From Naematelia aurantialba (taxonomy: Eukaryota > Basidiomycota > Tremellomycetes > Tremellales > Naemateliaceae), in the NCBI GenBank assembly GCA_021527695.1, contig JAKFAO010000005.1, forward strand, positions 1,612,001 to 1,676,000: DNA of 64,000 nucleotides, written 5' to 3'. Of the stretch, positions 54,415 to 64,000 are shown piece after piece (the first letter of the stretch is position 1; each line of letters starts with the position of its first letter). The translations under genes were made by a program, and so were the position numbers. Below the pieces are notes generated by a model. It was given only the letters and a program-made list of their open reading frames with translations. It made no database searches and was not told the origin of the DNA.

Positions 54415-56161
54415 CTACTCCTCGTCTGTCGTCATACGAGGCTTACTCCGGCTCCTCGTCATCCGCCTGGGACTAGCTGTGCCCTCCTCCTCGGAGCTGG
54501 ACACACCACCAGCGTGTCTCCGCCTCCTGGCGCTAGCGGCGAGGGTCTGCGTCCTCGTCTGTTTCGGCGTAGCATTAGGGAGACCGTTGGGCGCAGGCGG
54601 TTCAGCCGCGGCGTCGGCGTAAGACGTGGCCGACGAGTCTTCCTGTTTGTGTGCGATTCGGGAGGATTTGCGCGTGGGCGTGGTGGGTACCGAGACGGAT
54701 TTTGAGGCTTTCTTGGAGACGGCCGAGTAGATCGTGTCGGTGAATGGGCTGTACATTGGCGTTAGTAAATGAAGACAGTAGAGATGAGGATATAAGAGTG
54801 GCAGCACATACCCCTCAAAGCGCAAAGCCAGCGAGTAGACGATATGAACCCAAGCGCTAAGCAAGATCCCCGCAGGAGACTGGAACCACAGGGCCGTGCC
54901 GAGGTGAGTCAGTGCCGATCCAACGTACATCGGGTCGTTGAGCACGTTGAACGGGAATCCGGTCACTCGGTGGGTCATGAGGATGCCAAAGTAGTCGCCT
55001 AGGTAGGTGCCTGGATGCCAAAGTGCGAACGGGATCAAGATGAGGGGTAAGGGCACCGGCCGGGGCCAGAGATGGATGAACGGAAGAAGGAGTGAACACA
55101 AATCGGGGATAGGAGGAGGAAGCGAGTAGCAGACGTCAGTCAGTGCATCTGGGATGGAGGAGCAACCGACCAGTAACGCCAAGAGCCCACATGGAACTCA
55201 AGCACGAACGTCTGCCCTGCGAGGAAAAGCGCCACAGCGGCAGCCTTGAATCCAGGGTGGGCGAGGACGGCCAGTGCGGGCTGGTGTTGTAAAGCACCGA
55301 GGTATCTAGGACACTGTCAGCATTAAGGCAGGGAATGACATCAGAAAACATGGCAGGGCGTGGTATAGGATACCAGCGCGCGAGTTGCGTTGGATACATG
55401 GTGGCGTGTGGCAGCGGATCGGATGCAACTCACAGGTGATCCCGGAAAGCGCTGAGAGAGAAGATGACGACGGCAAGGGTGTAACACCCAATCAACGGGG
55501 ACCGCACGGTCTTGGTGATGGTCTTGTTCTTGTACTCTGCCGGGATCAGCTTGCAGGCTTTCGTGATGGCGTTGGGTAGAATGGCTGGAGACTGGAGATG
55601 GCATTGCCCAGGACCGCTGGCGTTGGTATTCAAACAGCGCAAGAAGCCCAGACCGCCAGCAGACGCAGGCCTGAACATCATGTCTTACTGCCCGTCTTCA
55701 CCAGCAGCTCAGTCTTGACCGTCAGTATCTCCCAAGCGTTCCTCTTTCCCCCTGTCTCCCCTCTTCTCCTCTTCCTTCTCGTTCCCCCACTTCCTCCTCT
55801 TTCCCTTCTCCTGCTTCCTTTGGCCCCCTATCTTCATTCCCTGTACGTTTCGACCCCCCTCCCACTCGGCTGCTCCAGGCCCTGCCACCTCGTCCCTTCC
55901 ATCACCATCGCCGCTCCGCTGCCTACCGCCCCCTGCACCTGCACTCCCCCATAGCAGAAAGCACAACTCACCATTCCTCGCAACGGCGTTCCAGAAAATC
56001 GGGTTAAACGCCGTCATGCCCACAAACGCCCACAGACTCGTCTGCTTCCAATCGACCAGCTCCTCAAACTTCAGGCCCGAGGTGTAGTTGTACTTCGGCT
56101 CCAGGTAATGGTGCAGCGGGAACCACGCTGGTAACGAGTCGGCCCGCAGGTACTTCTCCAT
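54415..56161 (-). CDS. OPI3: phospholipid N-methyltransferase (Opi3 / PEMT type)
   Basis: The start at 56161 gives MEKYLRADSLPAWFPLHHYL. Exons continue with LVDWKQTSLWAFVGMTAFNP, a long intron (about 55970-55545), KNKTITKTVRSPLIGCYTLA, then GFKAAAVALFLAGQTFVLEF, HVGSWRYWSV, GDYFGILMTHRVTGFPFNVL, NDPMYVGSALTHLGTALWFQ and SPAGILLSAWVHIVYSLALR. The NDPMY and HIVY-ALRFEGPFT pieces are the SAM-binding signature of the family. It methylates phosphatidyl-mono/dimethylethanolamine to phosphatidylcholine in the ER. After PFTDTIY the protein carries an extra basic, Ser-rich tail of about 95 residues (SSRIAHKQEDSS to RSRSKPRMTTDEE), absent from yeast Opi3. Confidence 0.87.
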
Positions 56162-56851
56162 CGTGACAGTGCGTGCTGTCCGCCAGTACCGGTCGTCGAA
56201 GGTCGGGCAGGATCTGTAGAGTATGGGTCGGGCAGGTAGTCACAGGTCTGCAGGAAGGCGCAGAACGTTCGAGGTGCAAGACGAAGTGCGAGGGCTGCAA
56301 AGTCTTGAATTGCCTGCAGCTGTCGATAGTCGGGGAAAGAAAGAGAAGAAGAGGTGCAGACGAGGGTAGACGAGGGAATTTGGGTCTGATGCCGACGACT
56401 TTGGAAATATCTTTGGCTCGGACGGCGGACGGAACTGTTATTGACACGTTTTGCAGGACGGCGAAAGACCAGCCACTTGCGGCGTTGTAGCAGCAAACGA
56501 TAAAGTGATGAGGCTCAATGGATGGACGGATGGGTTGGACGGGCTCGATACTTCTTTTGACGCGACACCCGACGCGGCGAATTGGTGACGTGGGATTGGG
56601 ACCTGTCGACTGATAACAGATCAGTCGTGTACTGTGACGAGGATGGATGGCGACGAGGATACGTATGGAATGGAATGTAAATGGAAGGCAATGTCAATGT
56701 CAATGGCGTCTCAAGAGGAGGTGCATGTGCGCGGTGAATGGTGGCGCTGATTGTGAGACGTAACAAGCAGTGATGCTACTAGTGCAAGGCATCGGCGGGT
56801 ATAAAGATGCTAGATATCGCTGTGGTACAAGAGTAGTGCTTGTCCCGCGCC
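56162..56851. other. intergenic, promoter side of the methyltransferase gene
   Basis: About 690 bases between two minus-strand genes. No exon supported. Confidence 0.4.
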
Positions 56852-59743
56852 TCACCCCCTGGCGTACCGGCCCCGCTCCTGGTCATCTTCAGACCCCTTC
56901 TCCTCATCCTGCTCGTACGCGTACGCGTACGCGTCCTCAGCCTCGACCCCGTCCTCGACGTCGTCCGCCTCGTTCTTCCCGTTCTTTGCCGCCACCTCCT
57001 GCCCCTCCTCGCCCTCTTTCGCCGCCTTGTCCTTGGTCGGGTCTAGCTGGTCCAGCCTCTTCTGCCGCTCGCTCACATGTACCCCGACCTGCCTCCACAT
57101 CTGCCTCGACTTGAGCCTTTGCACAATGGCCTCTTGGACCCATGGGATGCCTTTCCGCACGACCGTTGCGCCGTCGTGCATCTTCTTCGTCCCGTTCGGG
57201 TTCACGTACTTTTTCCGCCAGTCGGCCACCTCCCTATCGATTTCCTTTCCCCGTTCGTGGCTGAACTTGTTCCGCAGTCCCGGCATGCGTTGGAGGCATT
57301 CTTCCAGCACAGCCTCGGTCCGCGCCTTGTGCGACACCGCCGCGACGCGGTCCGGGAACGCTATGGGCAGGCGGAACGACAGCCAGATGTACAGGACCAA
57401 CGTCTTGTGCAGCGTCTCGAGGACGGGGATCGAGCTGACGACGACCGGCGGCGTGAGCACTCGGCGGCCAATACCGATCGTAGGCGGGAGGGGCGGGAGG
57501 GTGGCGAGTGTCGCTTCGGTGATGTCGAGTGTCCGCAGCATCCGATTGGGTGCCATGACGCTCTCAAGCTCGACGACGCCCTTGGAGCCGTAGTCCTGAA
57601 CCATGTCCCTGAACGCGGCGAGGGCGATATGGTCCCGCACAGAGATCGGCGCGTTGCAAAACAGCGCCAGCTCGGACAGGCTCAACATGTTCCGGAAGGG
57701 CTCGAGTACCTCGGCCTGCTTCAGCTTGTTGGCCGAGTGCGTGGCCACAGTGTACCCGGGCACCTTGACCAGTGAAGCGACGTGGTCCAGCAGCGCAGCA
57801 TATGTCGTCGAGCGGGGAAGAAGCACCGCAAGCTCCGACGACACGGCTAGCGGAACGTCAATCGTCGCGCGCTTGATCAGTGGTAACGGCACCGGAAGCA
57901 GGTCGCGAAGGATAGGAAGGTCGATGTCGTGCAGCGTGAGCACTTGGCCACCCGATGCAGGACGGATATCAGGTTCAAAGACATCTTCTTTCTTCACAGC
58001 CGCCTTGGCTCGAGCCCTCTTTTGGACTCCCGGCGGCGCGTCGACATCGTTGCCGCGCCAAGCCTGATTGGAGTACTTCACGTCGTCGTCCTCGGCTGCA
58101 CCCTCCTCTTTGACGTTCTCGCGGTCCATGCCGAATCGACCGGCACGTCCGGCGATCTGCTTGATCTGAGTCAGGGGGAGAGGCACCTCGGATCGCCCAT
58201 TGAACTTGACCAGCGACTCGAAAATGATTCGCTTGATCTTCCTACATGGCCATCAGCTCTCTTCCAACACTTCCACCAACAGCTAAACGATGAAAAGTAA
58301 GAGGTAGACTTGCAAGTTGAGACCCATGCCGACGGCGTCACTCGCTACCAGCACCTCACAGCGCCCTCCCTCCTCGTTGAACTCTCGCGCCTGGTCCGCT
58401 CGAGTCTCGGGCGGCAGCGCGCCGTAAATGACCGCACACTTCTTCCCGAGAGTCGACTCGATAGCCTTCTTCACTGCAAAGATATTCCTCCGGCTGAACG
58501 TCACCACGCAGTCCCCCGTCTCGATGTTGTTCCAGTCACCATCGAGACTGCGGTCCGCCACGGCAAGGGGAGTCAGCCGCTCGTATAGGTTGATGGTCAT
58601 TTCGTCGCCCAGCGATGGAATCAACTTTGAGAGTAGTGCGACGGTCGTCTCGTCGCCACACAAGTGGATCTCCTTTGCTCGTACACCCAGCAGGGCCGAT
58701 GTCCAGGCTCCACCTCGATCTGTGTCGCCGAGCATCTGAATCTCATCGATGACCACCACGTCGTATGGGTTGCGCAGTCCGTTGAGAGGCAGCATCTCAA
58801 CTGTGCAGCTGCTCAGTCCAGCGGCGGGATCCACGATCCGCCTTTCCTCGCCAGTGAGCAGGTTACACGGCCGGCCTTTGCCATTCAGATCGCCAACTGT
58901 CCCGAGGTTGAGCCGTTCCCATACTTCGTGCGCCAGCAGACGTAGAGGACCAGCGTATGCGCCCGTACCGGCTTTTGACAAGGCCTTGAGTGCATTGTAT
59001 GTTTTTCCCGAGTTGGTGGGCCCAATGTGCAGGTGGAAATGCCGTTTCATCTTGCGCGCATCGATGTTCTCCAGCTGGAAGGGGAGGGTTGACATATCAG
59101 TGACATCCAGGATCGTCTGGAGGTGGTCGCGTAATGTTGGCGGCAAGGTCCTATGTGTCTTTGCAAAGTCGAGCAGCTTGCGTGTGAATGCCGACTCGAT
59201 CGGCGTGGCCTCGACCACTTCGTCGCCTTCAAACGACTGCAGGAGACTCTGCTCGTCCCATCCAAACTGCTCCAATGCCACCTTGGCTTCCGCCTCGGTC
59301 GCCACTCCACCGAGCTGATCAAACACGAATGCATTCCAATCGTTCAGCACGTTGTTGATCTGCAGATCCACCAGGCCATACGCTCGTAGCTTGGTACGGA
59401 CTCGTGGGCTGCCGGACCACTCGGGCAGTCGAGTCAGTAATAGCTCAAGCATGCGCAACGTTGATGGAGACGGCTTCGGCAAAAAGTCGTCTGCGGAGAG
59501 CACGACTTGATCTGGGCTAATCTTGGAGGGCAAGACGTATTGGGCGAGCGGGGCTGGGTAGGAACTAGGGAACCTTTCCACATAGGTCTCACGAGGCCGG
59601 GTGGTTGATGCTGGTGTGGATACCCATTCGGTGGCTTGGCGGTGCAGCGGCCGAAGAGTGGAGATCGGACGCGACGGTCCCGCATGTGCTGCAGCTGATG
59701 ACCGACAGCAATGTCGACAGCGCGATGCTGCTCGGAACGACAT
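56852..59743 (-). CDS. SUV3: mitochondrial ATP-dependent RNA helicase Suv3
   Basis: Two exons: 59743 to about 58305 and about 58240 to 56852. The start ATG is followed by an Arg/Ser-rich presequence (MSFRAASRCRHCCRSSAAAH). Helicase motifs: HLHIGPTNSGKTYNALKALS (Walker A), GPLRLLAHEVW, VVIDEIQMLGD (DEIQ box), LCGDETTVALL, DCVVTFSRRNIFAVKKAI, ASDAVGMGLNLQ, then after the intron KRIIFESL and TQIKQIAGRAGRFG (motif VI). The Suv3 C-terminal part follows with ALFCNAPISVRD. Suv3 with an RNase forms the mitochondrial RNA degradosome. The tail is very acidic and holds a GTACGC hexamer repeat (about 56915-56933) read as AYAYAY. An insertion with EEGAAEDDDVKYSNQAW follows motif VI. Divergent from the PH gene, 437 bases apart. 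Confidence 0.95.
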
Positions 59744-60180
59744 CGTGTGGATGATACTACAGTACCACCGAGGGACAACTGCAAGAAAGACTTTTTGGTG
59801 GAAATTATTACAGGGAGGGCAAAACAAGGTTTAGACAAGGTCCAGGCGGAGTCCCACAACATGGAGTTTCCCACGGTATCCCATAGTAGTTGTATTATGT
59901 CGCCCACTTTGCTTCACGCGGCTGGAGGGGGGTCCTGCGTCTGTGTTTGGACAGACAACAGCACATCCAACGCTCACTCAAAACGGCCATCGGCAACGTC
60001 TCGGTGCCGCACGACCACTACGTGACCGAGGGACAAGTCTCAAAGGGTTCAGCTTGAGCAAGAAATCATCGCGGGCCTTCGCCTCGACACGCCCAGGTTG
60101 TCTGCGGGTTACGGCCTGTGCCCCCGGACTGGCCATGTCGCAAGGTTCGCTTCCCATTTCTCACTACTGGATGAGCTCAC
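59744..60180. promoter_or_regulatory. shared divergent promoter, SUV3 / PH-domain gene
   Basis: 437 bases between divergent start codons (59743 on - and 60181 on +). No recognised operator. Confidence 0.4.
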
Positions 60181-62747
60181 ATGGTGTCTCTTTCAGCTGC
60201 AAACCCGTCCTCGGCGCTTTCGCATCCGGCGCAAGCAGCGCCCCCGTCAAAATCCGAGATTGAACGGAAATTGTCCTTCCGTTCAGCTTCTACCTCTTCG
60301 CCACGCGCTGTGGGGGAATCTCCCAAGAAAAAAGTTGGTTGCGCCCTTGCATCGCCGATCCAACAATCCATCCTGTCCACAACAGCTCTGACGCCGTGTA
60401 GAAACCCGTGGCCACGTCCCACCTCGTCTCGCAACCTTCGGGGAATGATTCTGACACTTCCTCTGTGACGTCCTCGTCTCACCCTGCAATCGCATCTCCT
60501 GTTTCTCCGACCCTTACACCAGCAACGTCTGGAGGGACTGAAGTGCCGATCGTTGAGAGAAAGCCACATGCACTAGGAAGTGAAGGAGAATTGGACGATA
60601 TGGAGTTGGAAGACGTAGAAGAGGAGGAGGTAGAAGGCGAGGGGGAGGACTAGCGACGCCGAGGCGGATGCTGAGCAGCAGGGACAGTTGAACAGGGGTA
60701 TGGAAGGGGAGAGGATGGTTAAGAGTGGTTTCTTGTACAAGAAGCAGGAGAGGAGAAAGGTCAGCTCTTGTGTTCGTTCGCTAAACGAGTCTGAGCTGAC
60801 GGAAACTAGGTCTGGAAAAAAAAGTGGTTTGTCCTTCGGACAGGCAAACTGGCGTACTATAAAGACGATCGAGTCAGTCCAACTGTATGAGAAGAGGGGT
60901 TCAACTGATATCCGCAGGAATACTCCCTTTCTCGCGTGCTTGACTTGAAGCAGGTACATACTGTTGCACCAGTGACTGTCAAGAAACATCCCTTCACCTT
61001 TGGTATCGTGACTTCGAAGCGGACGTTTTTCGCAAAGGCAAACAGCCAAGACGAGATGGACAGCTGGGTACAGGCCATCAACGGAGCGAGACGGAAACTG
61101 TCAGAGCGGGAAGAAGAGGAACGCAACAAGCGCGGAATGGCCATATCCACCAAGGAAAGGGGTGGCGACCCTGATGCGCATCCGCATCCGGGAACGTATT
61201 CGAGCGTCTTTTCGACGGCGAGTCAAGGAAGCGCACCGATCGGGTTGATGGCAGGTCCAACAGGATATTTCACGCATAACCCGAACAACCAACCCGTGCC
61301 TGTCCAAGCAACTCCCTCGCCATCGAGTCATGTCCCTAGTCCTCTCGATACAACAAATACCCTCACATCGCAGATGGCGAAAGTGCAGCTTCCCAACTCA
61401 CCATCAGGTCTGTCGTCGCCTCGCCTTCCAGGTGCTATGACAGCCCCGCAAAGCCAGAACCGCTCGGTCTCCACGTCTACCCAGCGCGAGCCATCTGCAA
61501 GCTCGATCGGGTCGTCGACCGAGAACAGGCCACGGGCTCTGTCAGGAGGCATCCAGACTGCTATGGGAATAGGAATGGTCAGCTCAGATGAGGACGAAGC
61601 GTATTTCTCCGATCCGAACGCGGCCTTCCAGGGGGGAGGATCTGGCCAGCCACTGCACCATCTACAGCAGGTGGTTGACCCGAAGAAAGTCATCCTGTCA
61701 GCATATCTTATGAAGCGCAGTAAAGGGCGGGGGAGGAAGCTGTGGCGCAAGAGATGGTTCTACCTCACCTCGCAAGGTCTCACCTATACAAAGTCGCACA
61801 TGGTCAGTTTGATGTTTGGCTGTTGCTGGCATGAAACTGACGGGACATAGGACACACGTGCTTTGCGCTTCATCCCGCTCACCTCCGTGCTCGATGCGTT
61901 GGAATTTGACCCCGCCGAGTCAGCCGCCGACTCCTCAGACTCGGAAGACGACGAGATGTCACCACCATCACGACAAGCATACCTGTCTTCCATCAGGCGT
62001 CGTGCGGACGATACTTCGACGCCGAAGAGGGACAAGGCGGCGTTCCAGGTCGCTGCCGGGACAGGAGCCGATACAGAACACATTTTCAGACTGATCACTG
62101 CAAAGCGGACGTATGTGCTCTGTGCACCGAGCGAGGAGGACGAGATCAAGTGGCTCGCAGCGTTTCGGGCGTTGTTGAATCGCGAACGAGAGAGGTCACA
62201 GAGTCTTGGAGGGCCTGTATCTCCATCTCTGCCTTCGGGGCCGCTGCAATCGCCGACACTGGCGGCTCACGCACAAGGGCAAGGGCCAGCATTTCTACCT
62301 ATCATTACCCAGCAGCCGCCTACGCCAGCGACAGCTGGCGGTGGAGGTGAATGCGCAGAAAACCAAAACCCAGCAAGTTCCAATGGCCCGTCCGGCGCGG
62401 TCGGCAGTTTCTCGGGTCCTGGCGCATCCTCCTCGACAAGCACGACGGCGCCGCATAACGAGGGTCCACCTCTTCTGGGCAAAGAGATTACAGTTGCGTC
62501 GACGTCGGATGCACATGCGGGACATGGGGGACACTGGCCACAGGCCGTACACGCAGGACAAGGGGCGGGCGGACAAGGCGGACAAGGTGGACTAGGGACG
62601 GGAGGGCAAAGCGCACTAGGGCAGGGTCAGGGGCAGAACCCGCTCTCGAACGTCGGAACGAGGGGGCGGAGCGCGACGTACACCGCCAAAAGCGCTGTGG
62701 CGGACGTGGTCCGGCGATTCAGAGACGAGCGGGAGGGCGCGCATTGA
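60181..62747 (+). CDS. protein with two pleckstrin-homology (PH) domains
   Basis: Five or so exons. The first (60181 to about 60330) is MVSLSAANPSSALSHPAQAA and ERKLSFRSASTSSPRAVGES. The second is Ser/Thr-rich and acidic (DDMELEDVEEEEVEGEGE). The first PH domain runs from VKSGFLYKKQERRK, with the KKWFVLRTGKLAYYKDD strand after an intron, to TFGIVTSKRTFFAKANSQDE and MDSWVQAINGARR. A disordered linker of about 220 residues follows. The second PH domain starts VILSAYLMKRSKGRGRKLWR and RWFYLTSQGLTYTKS, has an internal acidic loop (AADSSDSEDDEM), and ends RTYVLCAPSEEDEIKWLAAF. The C-terminus is Gly/Gln-rich. PH pairs bind phosphoinositides at membranes. The exact orthologue was not recognised. Confidence 0.82.
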
Positions 62748-63287
62748 TTTGCTCGTTCATGGGCTCGTGGGTCCCAGGGCAGGTGTACTTCCTGCCGCAA
62801 TGGGGACCTTGGAGCTAGGAGGGGGGGGAGGACGATTGGTGACGATCAATTCTCGTTGATTCTCGTTGATTCTCATTGATTCTCATTAATTCTCTAATTC
62901 TCATTGATCCTCATTCGGGGTCTCATCCTGTAAGATAACGCTGGCAATGGCATATAATGCGCGCGACGGGGCCGTAGCATCTGGGGCGAAGCGGGGCATA
63001 GGAGAGTCCAGACCCCTGGAATATTATGTATGCATTTTTGAGAGTCGAGTGGGAAGATGCCAAAGCGGATTTCTATAACACGGAAGTGTGATGAAACATG
63101 CACGCAAACCCAGATCCTGGCCGACCACGACAGCGACTGACCAGTATCGAAGTATCGAAACCGACGCCTTCACTGTCCCATGCCAGCGTGATGCCCCACG
63201 CCAACGCCAACGCCCATCTCTCAACGCCGTAGAAGAAAAGGAGACCAGGAGACCATGACGGGATCCAAGACGGACACTCAGCTAAAG
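62748..63287. other. intergenic between convergent genes
   Basis: About 540 bases containing a 10-bp minisatellite. No gene seen. Confidence 0.45.
62847..62915. repeat. 10-bp minisatellite 3' of the PH gene
   Basis: About six copies of TTCTCRTTGA, with exact 10-bp spacing for the first four and degenerate afterwards. It lies about 100 bases after the stop codon. Confidence 0.9.
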
Positions 63288-63800
63288 CTAGAGCTTGAAC
63301 TCTGTCCAGATGACCGGGAGAAGCACGACGCACGCGGTCCAGAACTGGACAGTATCAGCGTCTACAATGCCGACGTCACCGCTGGTTAAGCGAGGTGAAG
63401 AGGAGCAGCGCTGCGAGGGAGCGAGGGAGCGTGGACAGAACGGAGGCAGCGAGGAGGCAGGAGACTCACGACGCGGAACGAGAAGAGCACCAAACCCGGG
63501 ACCTGCACCCACGACGGCTTGAGCGCCTTTTCGCCCGACTTGGGAGGCGGGCCATGAATGAGGAGGATGTAGATCGAGTAGAATGCGACCGAGAAAAAGT
63601 GGTAGAACAGCAAGAACGGTTTGGGGGTCAACCTAACGGCGTTAGCTCTATCGTGGCCCTCGCATCCATGTAACGCGTATGGAGAAAAGGCTAAGAGGGA
63701 CACTTCTGGTCCAAAGGGAGACACGAGACACCGTCGGATCGGGCCGACACCTCGAGGTCCTTAGGATCCTTCTTCTTGTCGCCCTCGGGCGGCAAGTGCG
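63288..63800 (-). CDS. C-terminal part of a membrane protein, unknown
   Basis: Two or three exons. One (about 63632-63470) reads LTPKPFLLFYHFFSVAFYSI, YILLIHGPPPKSGEKALKPS and WVQVPGLVLFSFRV. A GTGAGT donor then joins in phase to FWTACVVLLPVIWTEFKL, ending at 63288. An upstream exon with PPEGDKKKDPKDLEVSAR (about 63790-63700) is likely but its splice is not clean. At least two membrane spans and a Pro/Lys-rich loop are seen. The gene's 5' end is past the inverted repeat or outside the window. Family not recognised. Confidence 0.4.
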
Positions 63801-63830
63801 CCTTTGCATTTCGTGTTCTTATGGACGACG

Positions 63831-63969
63831 GTCTTCCCGGATATACTCCTGCTAGGCACCACGTGGTCTGCATCCACTCGAGTGCGCACTGAGCAATACG
63901 TTCCCCGAGACAGGGGACGAGTGGATGCAGACCACGTGGGGTCCCCAGCGGGAGTGGACCCGGGAAGAC
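63831..63969. repeat. long imperfect inverted repeat with a perfect 22-bp core
   Basis: Left arm 63831-63880 and right arm 63918-63969, with a 37-base loop. The cores CCACGTGGTCTGCATCCACT(CG) at 63859-63880 and its exact complement at 63918-63939 are perfect. The outer ends GTCTTCCCGG and CCGGGAAGAC also match, with mismatches between. Each arm contains a CACGTG E-box. Confidence 0.9.
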
Positions 63970-64000
63970 GTGTGTCACGACAAAAGGGATACAGATGCGC

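Noticed and set aside
54013..54705. 230-codon + frame over the AVT3-OPI3 intergenic region
   Set aside because: Arg/Pro/Thr-rich, overlaps the 3' end of the methyltransferase on the other strand, no family features.

Overview
The window is nuclear DNA of a fungus. The protein-coding genes are densely packed and rich in short introns. Where they can be traced, most introns are about 40-65 nt, with GT donors, CTNAY-like branch sites and AG acceptors. Ala/Ser/Pro-rich disordered tails are common. The gene content (a GT90/CAP10-type xylosyltransferase, a Prm10-like protein, single-copy housekeeping genes) and this intron style fit a basidiomycete yeast, most likely a tremellomycete of the Cryptococcus/Kwoniella type. 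That placement is inference. I saw no tRNA, rRNA, CRISPR or bacterial-type features.

Left part, 1-33 kb, mostly core genes. A MULE-transposase-like gene with an AT-hook exon is cut by the left edge. Then come a mitochondrial PPR protein (-), a GT90/CAP10 glycosyltransferase (-), a Prm10/ThrE-type membrane transporter (-), a small membrane protein (-), 20S proteasome alpha4 (+), the SWR1-complex subunit Swc2/VPS72 (-), elongation factor 2 (+), a RhoGAP protein (-), V-ATPase subunit a (-), and an LPA acyltransferase gene (+) running directly into a PIG-A/GPI3 gene (+). Divergent pairs share short intergenic promoters: membrane protein/alpha4, VPS72/eEF2 and V-ATPase a/LPA acyltransferase.

The acyltransferase-PIG-A junction is the best-defined oddity. 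The acyltransferase stop codon TGA lies inside the 5' splice site of a well-formed 61-nt intron. Splicing that intron joins both enzymes in frame across 13 exons (about 774 aa). Retaining it ends the acyltransferase at 320 aa.

Middle, 33-50 kb, an accessory region. Small uncharacterised genes surround a short-chain dehydrogenase and a zinc-finger gene. At least six share a motif I read by eye as LP-x(12-13)-R-x(3)-[W/I], preceded by a helix with an A..W-like pattern. Several more look like distant relatives. Left-hand members are on + and right-hand members on -, pointing inward at the zinc-finger gene. I read this as an undescribed, rapidly diverging gene family; no function can be assigned.

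Right part, 50-64 kb, core genes again: an AVT3-like vacuolar amino-acid transporter (-), an Opi3-type phospholipid methyltransferase (-), the mitochondrial helicase Suv3 (-), a tandem PH-domain protein (+), and the end of an unrecognised membrane-protein gene (-) beside a long imperfect inverted repeat. Four non-coding minisatellites, three intronic and one 3' of a gene, all have a 10-bp period.
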